Shown here: one piece after another, positions 18,541 through 26,877 of the stretch
Numbering within the stretch: the stretch's first letter is position 1
Layout of the letters: each line of letters starts with the position of its first letter
DNA from: Corynebacterium sp. ACRQK
GTDB lineage: Bacteria; Actinomycetota; Actinomycetes; Mycobacteriales; Mycobacteriaceae
DNA: 64,000 bases
Reading direction: 5' to 3'
NCBI RefSeq assembly: GCF_022345965.1
Contig: NZ_JAKRMU010000003.1
Coordinates: 124,001-188,000, forward strand
Notes under the pieces: generated by a model
Database searches by the model: none
Seen by the model: the letters and a program-made list of their open reading frames with translations, nothing else
Told to the model about the DNA's origin: nothing
Translations under genes and position numbers: made by a program

Positions 18541-19383
18541 GGTGCTGTTGCAAACTTCAGGCGGAGAGCCGTGACGACCCAGTCTTCATCCTCTGATGCT
18601 CGCTGCGGGTCGGCGTTCTCAGGCAGCCTCGAACACCCGGCTGACGATCACCGCATCCGGGTTCGGTTGCTCGTAGGCAAACATCGCGCCCTGGCCTTTC
18701 CGTAATGAGTGCATCGCTTCCATCCCTTTCAACGTCCGGTACGCCGAGGTCCGGTTTTTGAACGCCCCCTTCGGTCCGAGGATCCGTTTCAGCCGCCCAT
18801 GATCTCCTTCAATGACGTTATTGAGGTATTTCACCTGCCGGTGTTCCACGGTCTGCGGGCAGATTCCCTCTGACTTCAACTCGGCGATTGCCCTGGCCAG
18901 GGAGGGTGCTTTATCGGTGTTGATCACCCGCGGGAACCCGGTTATCGTGTTCGACCTCAGGGTCTTGGCCAGGAAACGCTTCGCTGCGGCGACATTACGC
19001 TTTGGGGACAGGTAAAAATCCAGGGTATGCCCACCCGCGGTGATGGCCCGATAGAGGTAGCACCACTTTCCCCCGACCCGGATATAGGTCTCGTCCACCC
19101 GCCAGGACCGGGCCTGCCAATCCGGGACTTGTCGGTACCACCGGGTCTGCTTGTCCAGCTCAGGAGCATATTTCTGGACCCAGCGGTAGATGGTGCTGTG
19201 ATCGACCGGTACGCCGCGTTCGGTCATCATTTCTTCCAGATCGCGGTAGCTGAGCCCGTAGCGGCAGTACCACCGGACCGCCCACAGGATGATTTCACGG
19301 GGGAAATGACGACCGGAGAAGATGCCCATGGCTGTGATTATTTCACGCAGGTCTTCCTGTCGCCCGAACTTTGCAACAGCACC
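18541..19383 (-). mobile_element. IS6-family insertion sequence
   Basis: The element is 843 bp with terminal inverted repeats GGTGCTGTTGCAAA at both ends, the IS26/IS6100-type end. It encodes one transposase. Flanks differ (GCACGGTG left, ATTGCTAC right), so there is no 8-bp target duplication; this points to a deletion or cointegrate-type rearrangement after insertion. It truncates the integrase on one side and cueP on the other. Confidence 0.92.
18619..19329 (-). CDS. IS6-family transposase
   Basis: 236 residues from ATG 19329 (MGIFSGRHFPREIILWAVRWY); upstream extension runs out of the element. The N-terminal helix-turn-helix region is followed by the DDE catalytic core: Asp in WRVDETYI, Asp in VINTDKAP and Glu in NNVIEGDHGRLK. 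The spacing to the terminal repeats is normal and the gene appears intact. It would mediate replicative (cointegrate) transposition. Confidence 0.92.
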   Translation of the reverse strand: MGIFSGRHFPREIILWAVRWYCRYGLSYRDLEEMMTERGVPVDHSTIYRWVQKYAPELDKQTRWYRQVPDWQARSWRVDETYIRVGGKWCYLYRAITAGGHTLDFYLSPKRNVAAAKRFLAKTLRSNTITGFPRVINTDKAPSLARAIAELKSEGICPQTVEHRQVKYLNNVIEGDHGRLKRILGPKGAFKNRTSAYRTLKGMEAMHSLRKGQGAMFAYEQPNPDAVIVSRVFEAA

Positions 19384-19646
19384 ATTGCTACTACCACAGC
19401 CCGACCGGATGCCTGGGCGAGCTGCGCAACGCAGACGTGGCCGTAACGGTGACGGATGCGACGACCGGCGAGACGATCGTCGACGAGGAGTTGAGAACCC
19501 TCGACAACGGCTTCGTCGGGATCTGGCTGCCCCGAGGCATCGAGACATCGATCTCGATCACCCACGACGGCCAGACCGTCACCTCCGAACTTTCGACCGT
19601 CGGCGACGATGCGCAAACCTGCCTGACCACGATGCGACTGGTCTAA
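19384..19646 (+). pseudogene. cueP: CueP-like copper-binding protein, 5' end removed by IS6
   Basis: The last 87 or so residues of a CueP-family periplasmic/exported metal-binding protein: CYYHSPTGCLGEL followed by a beta-rich region NGFVGIWLPRGIETSISI and the C-terminal TCLTTMRL. The Cys/His pattern matches the family's metal site. Signal peptide and N-terminal half are lost at the IS6 right end (19383). The thioredoxin gene 94 bp downstream was probably its operon partner, since CueP depends on thiol handling. The family call rests on motif memory only. Confidence 0.65.
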
Positions 19647-19740
19647 AACTAGCACCACGGGAATACCCCCACCGGGTAGGGTGTTGTGATGTGCGCGCGG
19701 TCTATCGCACGCGACGTGTAATAGGAAGGAAAGCAGTCCC

Positions 19741-20064
19741 ATGAGCGAAGTCACCACCGTCGACACCCAGGCCTTCGAAGAGGTTGTGCTCCAGAGCGAG
19801 GTCCCCGTTCTCGTGGACTTCTGGGCAGCCTGGTGCGGCCCGTGCCGTGCGATCGCGCCGGTCCTGGACCAGATTGCAGCTGAGCAGGATGGAAAGCTCC
19901 TCATCGCCAAGCTCAATGTCGACGAGAACCCCGACATCGCCTCACGCTACAACATCAGTTCGATCCCTGTGATGAAGGTCTTCGACAAGGGTGAAATCGT
20001 GCGCGAGATCATTGGGGCGATGCCGAAGCCGCAGATCGAGCAACGCCTCGAAGGCATTATCTGA
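19741..20064 (+). CDS. trx: Thioredoxin
   Basis: 107 residues with the complete thioredoxin fold: VLVDFWAAWCGPCRAIAPVLDQIA carries the WCGPC redox site, followed by the cis-Pro motif ISSIPVMKVF. It reduces protein disulfides in the cytosol; there is no signal peptide. AGGAAGG upstream is a good ribosome site. GC content is high, unlike the adjoining replicon, which suggests a different origin for this segment. It may accompany cueP as a metal- or thiol-stress pair. Confidence 0.92.
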   Translation: MSEVTTVDTQAFEEVVLQSEVPVLVDFWAAWCGPCRAIAPVLDQIAAEQDGKLLIAKLNVDENPDIASRYNISSIPVMKVFDKGEIVREIIGAMPKPQIEQRLEGII

Positions 20065-20384
20065 GGCTCGGCCGTCGAACCGTTCCCGAACTCCGCCGAC
20101 CGTTGCGCGGCAGTTGATGGTCGCCCGACTCAGCGTGATTGCATACGTAATGCAAGACTGCGCAGTGCAACGAGCGCTTGAAGTGGCAGGACCCCGTTAC
20201 CGAAGGCGGTCTTCTGCTGATTTGCAGTCAGTCCGCCCATCGTGTCGGTAATCCATCTGACTGGCAGATCCATAAGCCATTCCACGAACTCCGGCGACGG
20301 GCGTGGCCCTCTGTCCTCGTTCATATACACCAAATACACGGTTTGCAAGAAGTTAAGCAGTGTCACCAGAAAAGGGATTCTTCC
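20065..20384 (+). promoter_or_regulatory. Junction and upstream region of the plasmid rep gene
   Basis: No convincing gene. Composition shifts here from GC-rich (trx) to AT-richer plasmid-like DNA, so the module boundary probably lies at about 20,100-20,180. An imperfect dyad TTGCAT/ATGCAA is at about 20138-20154. AAAGGGA before 20385 is the rep ribosome site. A copy-control RNA could lie here but I cannot demonstrate one. Confidence 0.4.
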
Positions 20385-21335
20385 ATGGCACTGCCACCAG
20401 AAAAAATTGCTCAGCTTCAAGCAGCCCAAAAGACTGCCCAAGACCGAGAAGTTAATCAAGCAAAAGAACTTATAAACGCCCAAGACATTGGCTACACATC
20501 CAAACTCTTCGTCCAAGCATTATTTCCATACCGCAAGACCGACGAAGAAAAACGAGTCATAGAGACAGCACAAGGCCGAATCGTTGTCTACGCCGATGGA
20601 GGATTGCCCTACGGCAAATATCCCCGACTAATCATGGCCTACATCGTCACCCGTGCCGTGGAAAACGCAGGAAAGCTCAAAGCAGGCAAAATAGACCTTG
20701 AGCAAGCAGTCCGCATCCCTCTCGGACACTCCATGAACCACTTCCTCCAAGCCATCGGAGTAACTGGACGCGGCACAGGTGGCGCAACAGGGAACTTGGC
20801 CAATATCCGCGAGCAATTATTGCGCCTGGCTGATGCTCGCGTGACCGTCAAAGAGGACGATGGCGTACGCGCACGTGGTAAACACACTCAAATTATGGAT
20901 GAATGGGACTTATGGTTTGATGCACGCGACCCTAATCAGGGAAGCTTCATCGAGTCCTACATCAAACTCACGCCACAATTTTTCCAGCACATTGTCGAAG
21001 CCCCCATCCCTATCGACCTTGCTGTACTACGCCAGCTCACCAAGCCACGGTCAATGGACATTTATATCTGGCTAACGGTCAAGCAGTTTTGGCTTAGCAA
21101 AAACAACCGAGACTCCTACCTTTTTACCTGGGACATGATGGCACAAAGCTTCGCCACCAAAGAGCTAGTATCAGGGCAAGACTGGGTGAACTTCCGCAAC
21201 GAAATCAAGAAAGCCATCCACGATGTTCAGGCGATATGGCGTAATTGTGGAATAAAAGCCGACCTCGATGGAGTCACCGTCACTAAGACATCTCCCTCAG
21301 TTGAGAAAAAACCGCCACGTCCGCAGCTGGATTAA
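20385..21335 (+). CDS. repA: Plasmid replication initiator RepA
   Basis: 316 residues from ATG 20385, preceded by AAAGGGA at proper spacing; the longer frame from 20178 lacks such a site. The segment KYPRLIMAYIVTRAVE...IPLGHSMNHFLQAIGVTGRGTGGATGNLANIREQLLRL is typical of RepA_C-type initiators of Gram-positive and proteobacterial plasmids. A C-terminal winged-helix region (SMDIYIWLTVKQFWL) follows. It would bind the iterons just downstream. Codon use is more AT-rich than the chromosome. Its presence in a chromosomal island shows plasmid ancestry. Confidence 0.82.
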   Translation: MALPPEKIAQLQAAQKTAQDREVNQAKELINAQDIGYTSKLFVQALFPYRKTDEEKRVIETAQGRIVVYADGGLPYGKYPRLIMAYIVTRAVENAGKLKAGKIDLEQAVRIPLGHSMNHFLQAIGVTGRGTGGATGNLANIREQLLRLADARVTVKEDDGVRARGKHTQIMDEWDLWFDARDPNQGSFIESYIKLTPQFFQHIVEAPIPIDLAVLRQLTKPRSMDIYIWLTVKQFWLSKNNRDSYLFTWDMMAQSFATKELVSGQDWVNFRNEIKKAIHDVQAIWRNCGIKADLDGVTVTKTSPSVEKKPPRPQLD

Positions 21336-21349
21336 TACTCATCAACGAG

Positions 21350-21376
21350 TGAGCGCCCCCTTGTGGGCGCTTTCTT
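21350..21376 (+). terminator. Terminator after repA
   Basis: Stem AGCGCCC (21352-21358) pairs with GGGCGCT (21365-21371), followed by TTCTTT. Confidence 0.85.
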
Positions 21377-21389
21377 TATGCCCTGGTCA

Positions 21390-21432
21390 GGCTGCGCATA
21401 TTTACCAATACGGCTGCGCATATTTACCAATA
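21390..21432. repeat. Two 22-bp-spaced iterons of the plasmid origin
   Basis: GGCTGCGCATATTTACCAAT occurs at 21390 and again at 21412, giving an exact 22-bp pitch (two helical turns). Placement directly downstream of repA and upstream of a DnaA box marks the likely replication origin. Confidence 0.85.
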
Positions 21433-21441
21433 TCCAAGCAG

Positions 21442-21450
21442 TTATCCACA
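21442..21450 (+). promoter_or_regulatory. Consensus DnaA box
   Basis: TTATCCACA is an exact match to the DnaA consensus. It lies 10 bp after the iterons and before an AT-rich stretch (21,460-21,510) that could be the unwinding element. Confidence 0.8.
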
Positions 21451-21850
21451 GAGCTTGAACTGGGATTTTATCTATTTCCCCTGGTCGCTTATAACTATAA
21501 ACTGTAGAACTATATCCAGCAGGGGTAAACCAACCAGTCAACGCTAACGCTAACTAGTAAATAAGATTCCATCGTGGCTCACGCCCTCACTAACGTTCGG
21601 TTGTGCTGCCGCCCAAATCAAAGATTTGGTTGCCACCGAGACAACCTGGACTACTCACTGACCACAGCCTCCAGGACTACAGATAACCAAAGAATCTTTA
21701 AAGAGAACTCTCACAAAGGAACCCCAATAATTTCATCCTTACTGTCAATGCTCACTGGAGTGGGCACGCCCTTGTTACTTTTGTCGAAGCTCCGCAGAAT
21801 AGTTTGTAGACCGCTCCCTCCCCCCCCCCCCCGGACGGTCACTGTCACAC
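21451..21850. other. Non-coding stretch of the plasmid replicon, with a C13 run
   Basis: No gene seen. It contains the AT-rich segment after the DnaA box, a small inverted repeat CCAAATC/GATTTGG near 21613-21629, and an uninterrupted run of 13 C at 21820-21832 framed by GACCG/CGGTC. Confidence 0.5.
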
Positions 21851-21886
21851 TCAAGCCCTGCCTCTAGCCCCTCAGGCAGGGCTTGA
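21851..21886 (-). terminator. Terminator after the 78-residue small protein gene
   Basis: A perfect 13-bp stem: TCAAGCCCTGCCT (21851-21863) pairs with 21874-21886, five bases beyond the stop codon of the minus-strand gene. Confidence 0.85.
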
Positions 21887-21891
21887 GCGAT

Positions 21892-22128
21892 TTAGTGCTT
21901 CTTGAGTTGATTCAGCACGAATGCTTCGGCTTCTTCGGTGGCCTGTGTGGACGCTTCCAGCGCTGTAATAAGCGCACGTTGTTGTTGACCATCGAGCCTG
22001 TCCCAATCTGCTCGCAGAGCACTGACAATACGTGCGATTGCCATCTCTCCACCACTGAGTGTGCCGTTGTTTGACCCTAACGACGGCACACCAGCTTGGC
22101 GCAACAGCTCATCAATTGGGCGAGTCAT
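21892..22128 (-). CDS. Small island protein, paralogue of the resolvase-coupled protein
   Basis: 78 residues from ATG 22128 (MTRPIDELLRQAGVP); six more codons lead to another ATG at 22146. No known domain is recognised. The central part aligns with the protein encoded at 28776-29042: L-S-x-G, R-I-V, L-x-A-D-x-D-x-L-D-G-x-Q, A-L. It is predicted all-helical and acidic. It has its own terminator and stands between the replicon and the truncated restriction-modification gene. A DNA-binding or partner-protein role is possible but unproven. Confidence 0.6.
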   Translation of the reverse strand: MTRPIDELLRQAGVPSLGSNNGTLSGGEMAIARIVSALRADWDRLDGQQQRALITALEASTQATEEAEAFVLNQLKKH

Positions 22129-22197
22129 GACGTTATTGTTGCACACTGCTTCGACATAATCTCCTGGCTTTCGAACAAATGTCTAATAGCCAGAATT

Positions 22198-23779
22198 TTA
22201 AAATAGATCGCCTGGAAAGTGTGGTTTCCGATCTTTATTTTCTGCTGGCCACTGCACCCCATGAAAGGCTAATTCGTCTTTAGTTAGTTGTTCGCCAGCA
22301 ATGATTTGCTCCAGGAGTTCCTTCTGTTCAGCTTCGAGCTGAATTAAATGGGCAAGCGTAACTAGCAGTTCGTGAAACTGTCTTGACCATTGTGTCGGCC
22401 AGCTTGTGGTGATGATGTCATCGAGTGGTGAGGACTTTCTGCCTTTAGGTTTTTTACGGCGATAACCTACCCAGGATTTGATTGTGGAGTTTCCACCCAC
22501 TGTGTAGTTCCACACGGCTGGTGACACATTCGACCAGCTGCCCTTGCCTAGATAAATAGTTTGGGTTGTCTCGTCGTAGGTAACATCGTCCGGCATTCCA
22601 ACACCAACGGCAGTGTCATAGGTTGGCAGCGGCAGCGTGCTTTCAACATCAAACAGACTCTTTGCGTTATTCGGTGCGTGCCCACGGTCGCCAAAAGTAT
22701 GTAGCCAGATAATGAACTGACCAATTTCTACAGCCTTATCCCACAGCTCTACATCGACGGTAAGTGGCACACGATTGCCGCTATAATGCAGTTCTTCATC
22801 AAATGCTTCTACATATCCAGGGTGGGCGGAAATACCTGCAATATAAGCAGTAAGTTTTTGTACCGTAATCTCTCTACCGAAGCGCTCCGATAATGCTGCT
22901 AGCAGCCCAGGAGCAACGTTAGGTTGACCATCAGGGTGCAACATAGGAAGCGCTCGCCCACCGTCGCTTCCTTTGAAGCTGTTCATATCGGGGATCAAGC
23001 TAGAAAACATAAGGCCAGGGCCAGATTTGGGGTGACGCGAATGAAATTCAACTAGGAATACTTGTTCTGAAGAGCGTGCCGCCCATAGATCTGGCCTTGC
23101 CCTGTCCAGGACACGACTATCGGCAATGATGTACTGGCGGTCAAAAGACCTATACCCCACTTCAACGATTGTTGGGCGGCTTGGCCACTCCACACTGACC
23201 AAGGGGTGTCCAGTGTCTTGTTCAGTATCTAAACCAGGTAAAGGAGATTTTGAAGCATCAATTTTTGTAGAGCTAGTTTCTTTGGATAATTCTCGTTTTC
23301 TCTCCAGGCTTGTTTCTTGTATGAGTTCATCCCAACGCTGCTCTAGGATGGCGCGTTCTGGTGCGTACACCCAGGTTTTGTTTGGTTTAACCCCAGGCGC
23401 AGTCCATGGATACATATCGTTGAGCGCTGGGTAATGTCCCCATTGCTCATTAGTTTTAGGAGTAAATCCAGCGTCCCAACTATCACCAGTGTCTTGAAAA
23501 CTGTCACTGTCGAGGTCAAGGTCCCTGAGTTCACTGAACTTTTCTTCCCGAGTGCCATGTAGGTCGATGTATTTAATCTCAGCTGGTTCGGCTTCGTCGT
23601 TTTCTTTATTGCGGATAAAAAGGCCGATACCTACGGGCGTTTCGATGTTAAATACGGCGTTTTTTGCAGGTGGTTGCATGCCTTCTGGGGTGAGATTAAT
23701 AATCCAACCGCGTGAGGTATTACGGCGTATCCATTCGCGCATGCCTTTAAACCCAGGGCCGTTAAGATATCCGGTCGCT
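22198..23779 (-). pseudogene. Type ISP restriction-modification enzyme, C-terminal fragment
   Basis: About 526 residues remain. The segments YLNGPGFKGMREWIRR, GWIINLTPEGMQPPA and YRSFDRQYIIADSRVLDRARPDLWAA are characteristic of the methyltransferase-to-target-recognition portion of large single-chain type ISP (LlaBIII-like) enzymes. The N-terminal nuclease, translocase and most methylase motifs are missing because the gene is interrupted at the IS3-type element end (23780). The in-frame codons upstream of 23779 belong to the IS. The fragment has no plausible activity alone. Confidence 0.8.
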
Positions 23780-23829
23780 TGAAGTGTCCCAGGTTTTGTT
23801 CCGTTTGAGTAGATGGGAAAATCTGGAAT

Positions 23830-24148
23830 ATGCCAAGAAAATTTGACCAGGATGCGAAGGATCGTGTGGTCCGTCTTGTAGAGGACCGCATCTTGGCGGA
23901 AAATATGTCGATGCAAGCCGCGTGCCAGGCAGTAGCCCCAAAGCTGGGGGTGTCATGGCACACAGCCCGTCAATGGACTTTGGCAGGCCCGCCGTGCGGG
24001 AAACATCCCAGAACCCGTGCCTGAAGATCTGGCCGCCGAAAACGCGAGGCTTCGCCGTGAAAATCAAGAGCTACGCGACACCAATGAACTTTTAAAGGCT
24101 GCCTCAGCTTTTTTCGCGTCGGAACCAGGTCCAAAACGTCGGAAATGA
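23830..24148 (+). pseudogene. IS3-family OrfA, frameshifted
   Basis: The N-terminal helix-turn-helix (MPRKFDQDAKDRVVRLVEDR ... GVSWHTARQW) reads in one frame up to about 23984. The leucine-zipper-like C-terminal part (ENARLRRENQELRDTNELL) continues in another frame, consistent with a single extra base near GGCAGGCCC. Its stop at 24146-24148 overlaps the orfB start as ATGA. With OrfA broken, transposition is doubtful. Confidence 0.8.
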
Positions 24149-25065
24149 TCCGGTTCATCGATGAATACCGGAATCGTTTCTCTGTCGAGTTCATCTGTAA
24201 GACGTTGAAAAATAACCGCGCTGGTGGGTTCATCACCTCGCGTGGGTATCGTCAGTCCAAGGCCCGTGGGGTAAGTGCTCGCGGCCTTCGTGATGCTGTG
24301 CTGGTTGAACGCATTAGTGCTATCCATCGGGATAATTACGGCATCTACGGTGTGCGGAAAATGTGGCATGCTCTTCATCGTGACGGAATCGATATCGGTC
24401 GTGAACAAACCGCGCGGCTGATGCGTCTAGCCGGTGTATCAGGCAAAGGCAAAGGCCGCTCGCCTATGACCACTCGCACACCTCAAAGGCCGGATTTGCG
24501 CCCGGACTTGGTGGAGCGAGAATTCAAAGCCGAAGGCCCGAACAAGCTGTGGGTGGCTGATATTACCTACGTGCGCACGAAGAAAGGCTTTGTGTATGCC
24601 GCGTTTGTCACCGATGTTTACTCCCGACGGATCGTTGGGTGGGCGTTATCAGATTCCATGCGCACCGAAGCGTTGCCGCTGCAAGCTCTCAACCAGGCGA
24701 TCGCGTCTGCTGAGGAAACAACAGGTCTCATTCATCATTCGGATCACGGCTCGCAGTATGTCAGCGTTGTCTACAACGAGCGTCTTGCCCAGCACGGGAT
24801 TGCCGCTTCCACCGGAACTGTTGGCGACTCCTATGACAATGCTCTGGCGGAAAACGTTAATGGTTCCTACAAAAACGAGCTGATCCATACTCGCAGGTGG
24901 GATGAGGTTGTCGAGGTGGAAATCGCGACGTTTGAGTGGGTGTCATGGTGGAACGAGACGAGGCTTCACCAAAGCTTGGGCTACCGCACGCCAGCTGAAG
25001 TGGAAACCGAATTTTGGGACCAGCACCCGCCGCAAGCAATAATAGAAATCAAGGCAAACGCCTAG
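24145..25065 (+). CDS. IS3-family transposase OrfB (integrase core)
   Basis: 306 residues with the retroviral-integrase-type DDE domain: Asp in WVADITYV, Asp in IHHSDHGSQY and Glu in NALAENVNGSYKNEL. The HTH_21 region (NYGIYGVRKMWHAL) precedes it. OrfB is normally made as an OrfA-OrfB fusion by frameshifting; with OrfA damaged only free OrfB may be made. Confidence 0.9.
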   Translation: MIRFIDEYRNRFSVEFICKTLKNNRAGGFITSRGYRQSKARGVSARGLRDAVLVERISAIHRDNYGIYGVRKMWHALHRDGIDIGREQTARLMRLAGVSGKGKGRSPMTTRTPQRPDLRPDLVEREFKAEGPNKLWVADITYVRTKKGFVYAAFVTDVYSRRIVGWALSDSMRTEALPLQALNQAIASAEETTGLIHHSDHGSQYVSVVYNERLAQHGIAASTGTVGDSYDNALAENVNGSYKNELIHTRRWDEVVEVEIATFEWVSWWNETRLHQSLGYRTPAEVETEFWDQHPPQAIIEIKANA

Positions 25066-25120
25066 GAACAAAACCCGGGGCACTTCACACCCGCGAATTT
25101 AAATGGATATAATTAGACCC

Positions 25121-25168
25121 ATGTTGATTTCAGGTACCGCTTTCTTGCGGTTGCGCACCAACCGCTAA
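25121..25168 (+). CDS. erm(X) leader peptide
   Basis: A 15-residue ORF (MLISGTAFLRLRTNR) 99 bp upstream of erm(X). It is the regulatory leader of erm(X): macrolide-stalled ribosomes on it are proposed to change mRNA folding and expose the methylase start. Inverted repeats follow it, including AACCGC/GCGGTT around its stop and AGCCGGGC/GCCCGGCT at 25211-25239. It is intact, so induction may be preserved. Confidence 0.85.
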   Translation: MLISGTAFLRLRTNR

Positions 25169-25267
25169 GGCGGTTTCCTACCCCGTAGGTTAAAAACCGC
25201 TCCGGTCCTTTAGCCGGGCGGCTATTTGTCATGCCCGGCTCCCTTTCAAATCCAAGGAGCACACCTG
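25169..25267 (+). promoter_or_regulatory. erm(X) attenuator region
   Basis: It holds GC-rich inverted repeats between leader and methylase, the strongest being AGCCGGGC (about 25211) with GCCCGGCT (about 25232), then the ribosome site AAGGAG 8 nt before ATG 25268. Confidence 0.7.
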
Positions 25268-26122
25268 ATGTCTGCATACGGACACGGCCGTCACGAGCAT
25301 GGCCAAAATTTTCTCACCAACCACAAGATCATCAACTCCATCATCGACCTTGTGAAACAAACCTCCGGCCCCATCATTGAGATCGGACCAGGAAGCGGTG
25401 CCCTCACTCACCCGATGGCCCACTTGGGGAGGGCGATAACGGCAGTTGAAGTGGACGCAAAACTAGCTGCCAAAATCACACAAGAAACCTCCTCGGCGGC
25501 GGTCGAAGTGGTCCATGATGATTTCCTTAACTTCCGGTTACCCGCCACTCCCTGCGTCATTGTGGGAAACATTCCCTTTCACCTCACCACTGCCATTCTT
25601 CGAAAGTTGCTGCATGCGCCAGCATGGACTGACGCTGTACTCCTCATGCAGTGGGAAGTCGCTCGCCGCCGGGCCGGGGTAGGCGCAAGCACGATGATGA
25701 CGGCTCAGTGGTCCCCATGGTTCACATTTCACCTGGGTTCTCGGGTACCAAGGTCTGCTTTCCGGCCACAGCCAAACGTTGACGGGGGGATCTTAGTGAT
25801 CCGCCGGGTGGGTGACCCGAAGATTCCGATAGAGCAGCGCAAAGCCTTTCAGGCGATGGTGCACACCGTTTTCACTGCCCGGGGACGCGGGATAGGGGAA
25901 ATTCTCCGAAGGGCAGGGTTGTTTTCATCACGTTCAGAAACACAATCATGGTTGCGCTCGCGAGGAATCGACCCCGCGACCCTACCTCCCAGATTGCACA
26001 CCAACGACTGGATCGATCTCTTCCAGGTGACTGGTTCCTCTCTACCTCACCATCGACCCATTTCACCATCGGGAAGTAGTCAACGACCTCCTCAACGGAA
26101 AAACCGAAGCCGGCGGCGTTAA
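25268..26122 (+). CDS. erm(X): 23S rRNA (adenine-N6)-methyltransferase Erm(X)
   Basis: 284 residues, the full length of Erm(X). The S-adenosylmethionine motif IEIGPGSGALT and the catalytic motif NIPFHLTTAIL are intact, as are the GQNFLTNH start and C-terminal RSRRR. It dimethylates A2058 of 23S rRNA, giving resistance to macrolides, lincosamides and streptogramin B. It starts at ATG 25268 with AAGGAG upstream. Flanks are an IS3-type element (left) and an ISL3 remnant plus a solo IS3 end (right), unlike the classical Tn5432 arrangement with IS1249. Confidence 0.96.
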   Translation: MSAYGHGRHEHGQNFLTNHKIINSIIDLVKQTSGPIIEIGPGSGALTHPMAHLGRAITAVEVDAKLAAKITQETSSAAVEVVHDDFLNFRLPATPCVIVGNIPFHLTTAILRKLLHAPAWTDAVLLMQWEVARRRAGVGASTMMTAQWSPWFTFHLGSRVPRSAFRPQPNVDGGILVIRRVGDPKIPIEQRKAFQAMVHTVFTARGRGIGEILRRAGLFSSRSETQSWLRSRGIDPATLPPRLHTNDWIDLFQVTGSSLPHHRPISPSGSSQRPPQRKNRSRRR

Positions 26123-26286
26123 TCCCCACCAAAACCGAAATCCACCAGTAGTACTAAAAGGGCTCTTCCGGTTTTAGAGTGCATTGATTAGTTCGCCGGG
26201 GGTTCGGGCGTGGCACAAGATATTGGGGTCCTTGGCTTTGTAGGAAAAAGGTATCTAATCCATCCGTACAAAACTAAGGACCTACT

Positions 26287-26696
26287 GTGCAGCCTAACGG
26301 AAATGTCATCGTCGATACCATCTGCCGCACCGCAAAACTAGGAACTACTATCACCGGTGCCACAGAAAACGGTGACGTCACTGTTATTGAAGCCGAACCC
26401 GTCGAGCCGATCAATGAATGCCCTACCTGCGGGCAGCCTGGAGTATTCCGCGACCACGTCATCCGCAGCCTGGTCGATCTGCCCATCGTCGGCCACCCAA
26501 CAACTTCATGTGCGCCTTCCACGCTACCGGTGCACCAACAAGCGTTGCTTGCAGAAGATCTTCCGTGCTGGCCTTGCCTGCGCGCCCGACAATTCAAAGA
26601 CCACGGACCAGGTGACCCACTGGATCCTGCAACGACTCTGCCTAAATCGGATGAGCGTTGCCGCTGCACCCAAGTCATTAGGCCTGGGGTGGGATA
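26287..26696 (+). pseudogene. ISL3-family transposase, N-terminal fragment with frameshift
   Basis: From GTG 26287. The frame gives the zinc-binding ECPTCGQPGVFRDH and RSLVDLPIVG segments, then shifts near 26498 to a second frame that continues QLHVRLPRYRCTNKRC, a typical ISL3 zf motif. It ends abruptly at the IS3-type sequence. The DDE domain is absent, so it is dead. Confidence 0.8.
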
Positions 26697-26725
26697 TGAA
26701 GTGTCCCAGGTTTTGTTCCGTTTGA
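26697..26725 (+). repeat. Solo left end of the IS3-type element
   Basis: 29 bp identical to 23780-23808, in the same orientation. Only the tip of the element is present. It lies inside the ISL3 remnant, to the right of erm(X). Confidence 0.85.
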
Positions 26726-26877
26726 TGAAACCCGTTTTTGAAACAACGTACGGAGCACAACGCACGCCGATGCCAAAGCTTCCGCAACATCGACTACCTC
26801 ATCAAACCCACGACAGTGGGATTCACACCCTCAATCCCCACGCGTGCAATCTTCGCACCTCAAAGATTGAAAAATGA
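26726..26877 (+). pseudogene. Probable C-terminal end of a transposase (ISL3-type)
   Basis: A frame read through KQRTEHNARRCQSFRNIDYL to the stop at 26877 resembles the C-terminal tail of ISL3 transposases. It is too short to assign firmly and has no catalytic residues. Confidence 0.45.

Larger units (their letters stand above)
23780..25087 (+). mobile_element. IS3-family insertion sequence (orfA frameshifted, orfB intact)
   Basis: 1308 bp. Ends are inverted repeats, TGAAGTGTCCCAGGTTTTGT on the left and its imperfect complement at 25064-25087. It carries orfA and orfB in the usual overlapping arrangement. Flanking triplets (GCT left, CAC right) do not match, so no target duplication is seen. 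It interrupts the type ISP gene and lies immediately upstream of erm(X). Confidence 0.88.

Noticed and set aside
20178..20384. In-frame 69-codon extension of repA
   Set aside because: The ribosome site and the conserved part point to ATG 20385.
22198..23916. Complete 572-codon gene of the type ISP fragment
   Set aside because: The first 45 codons are IS3-type sequence; the real gene is cut at 23779.
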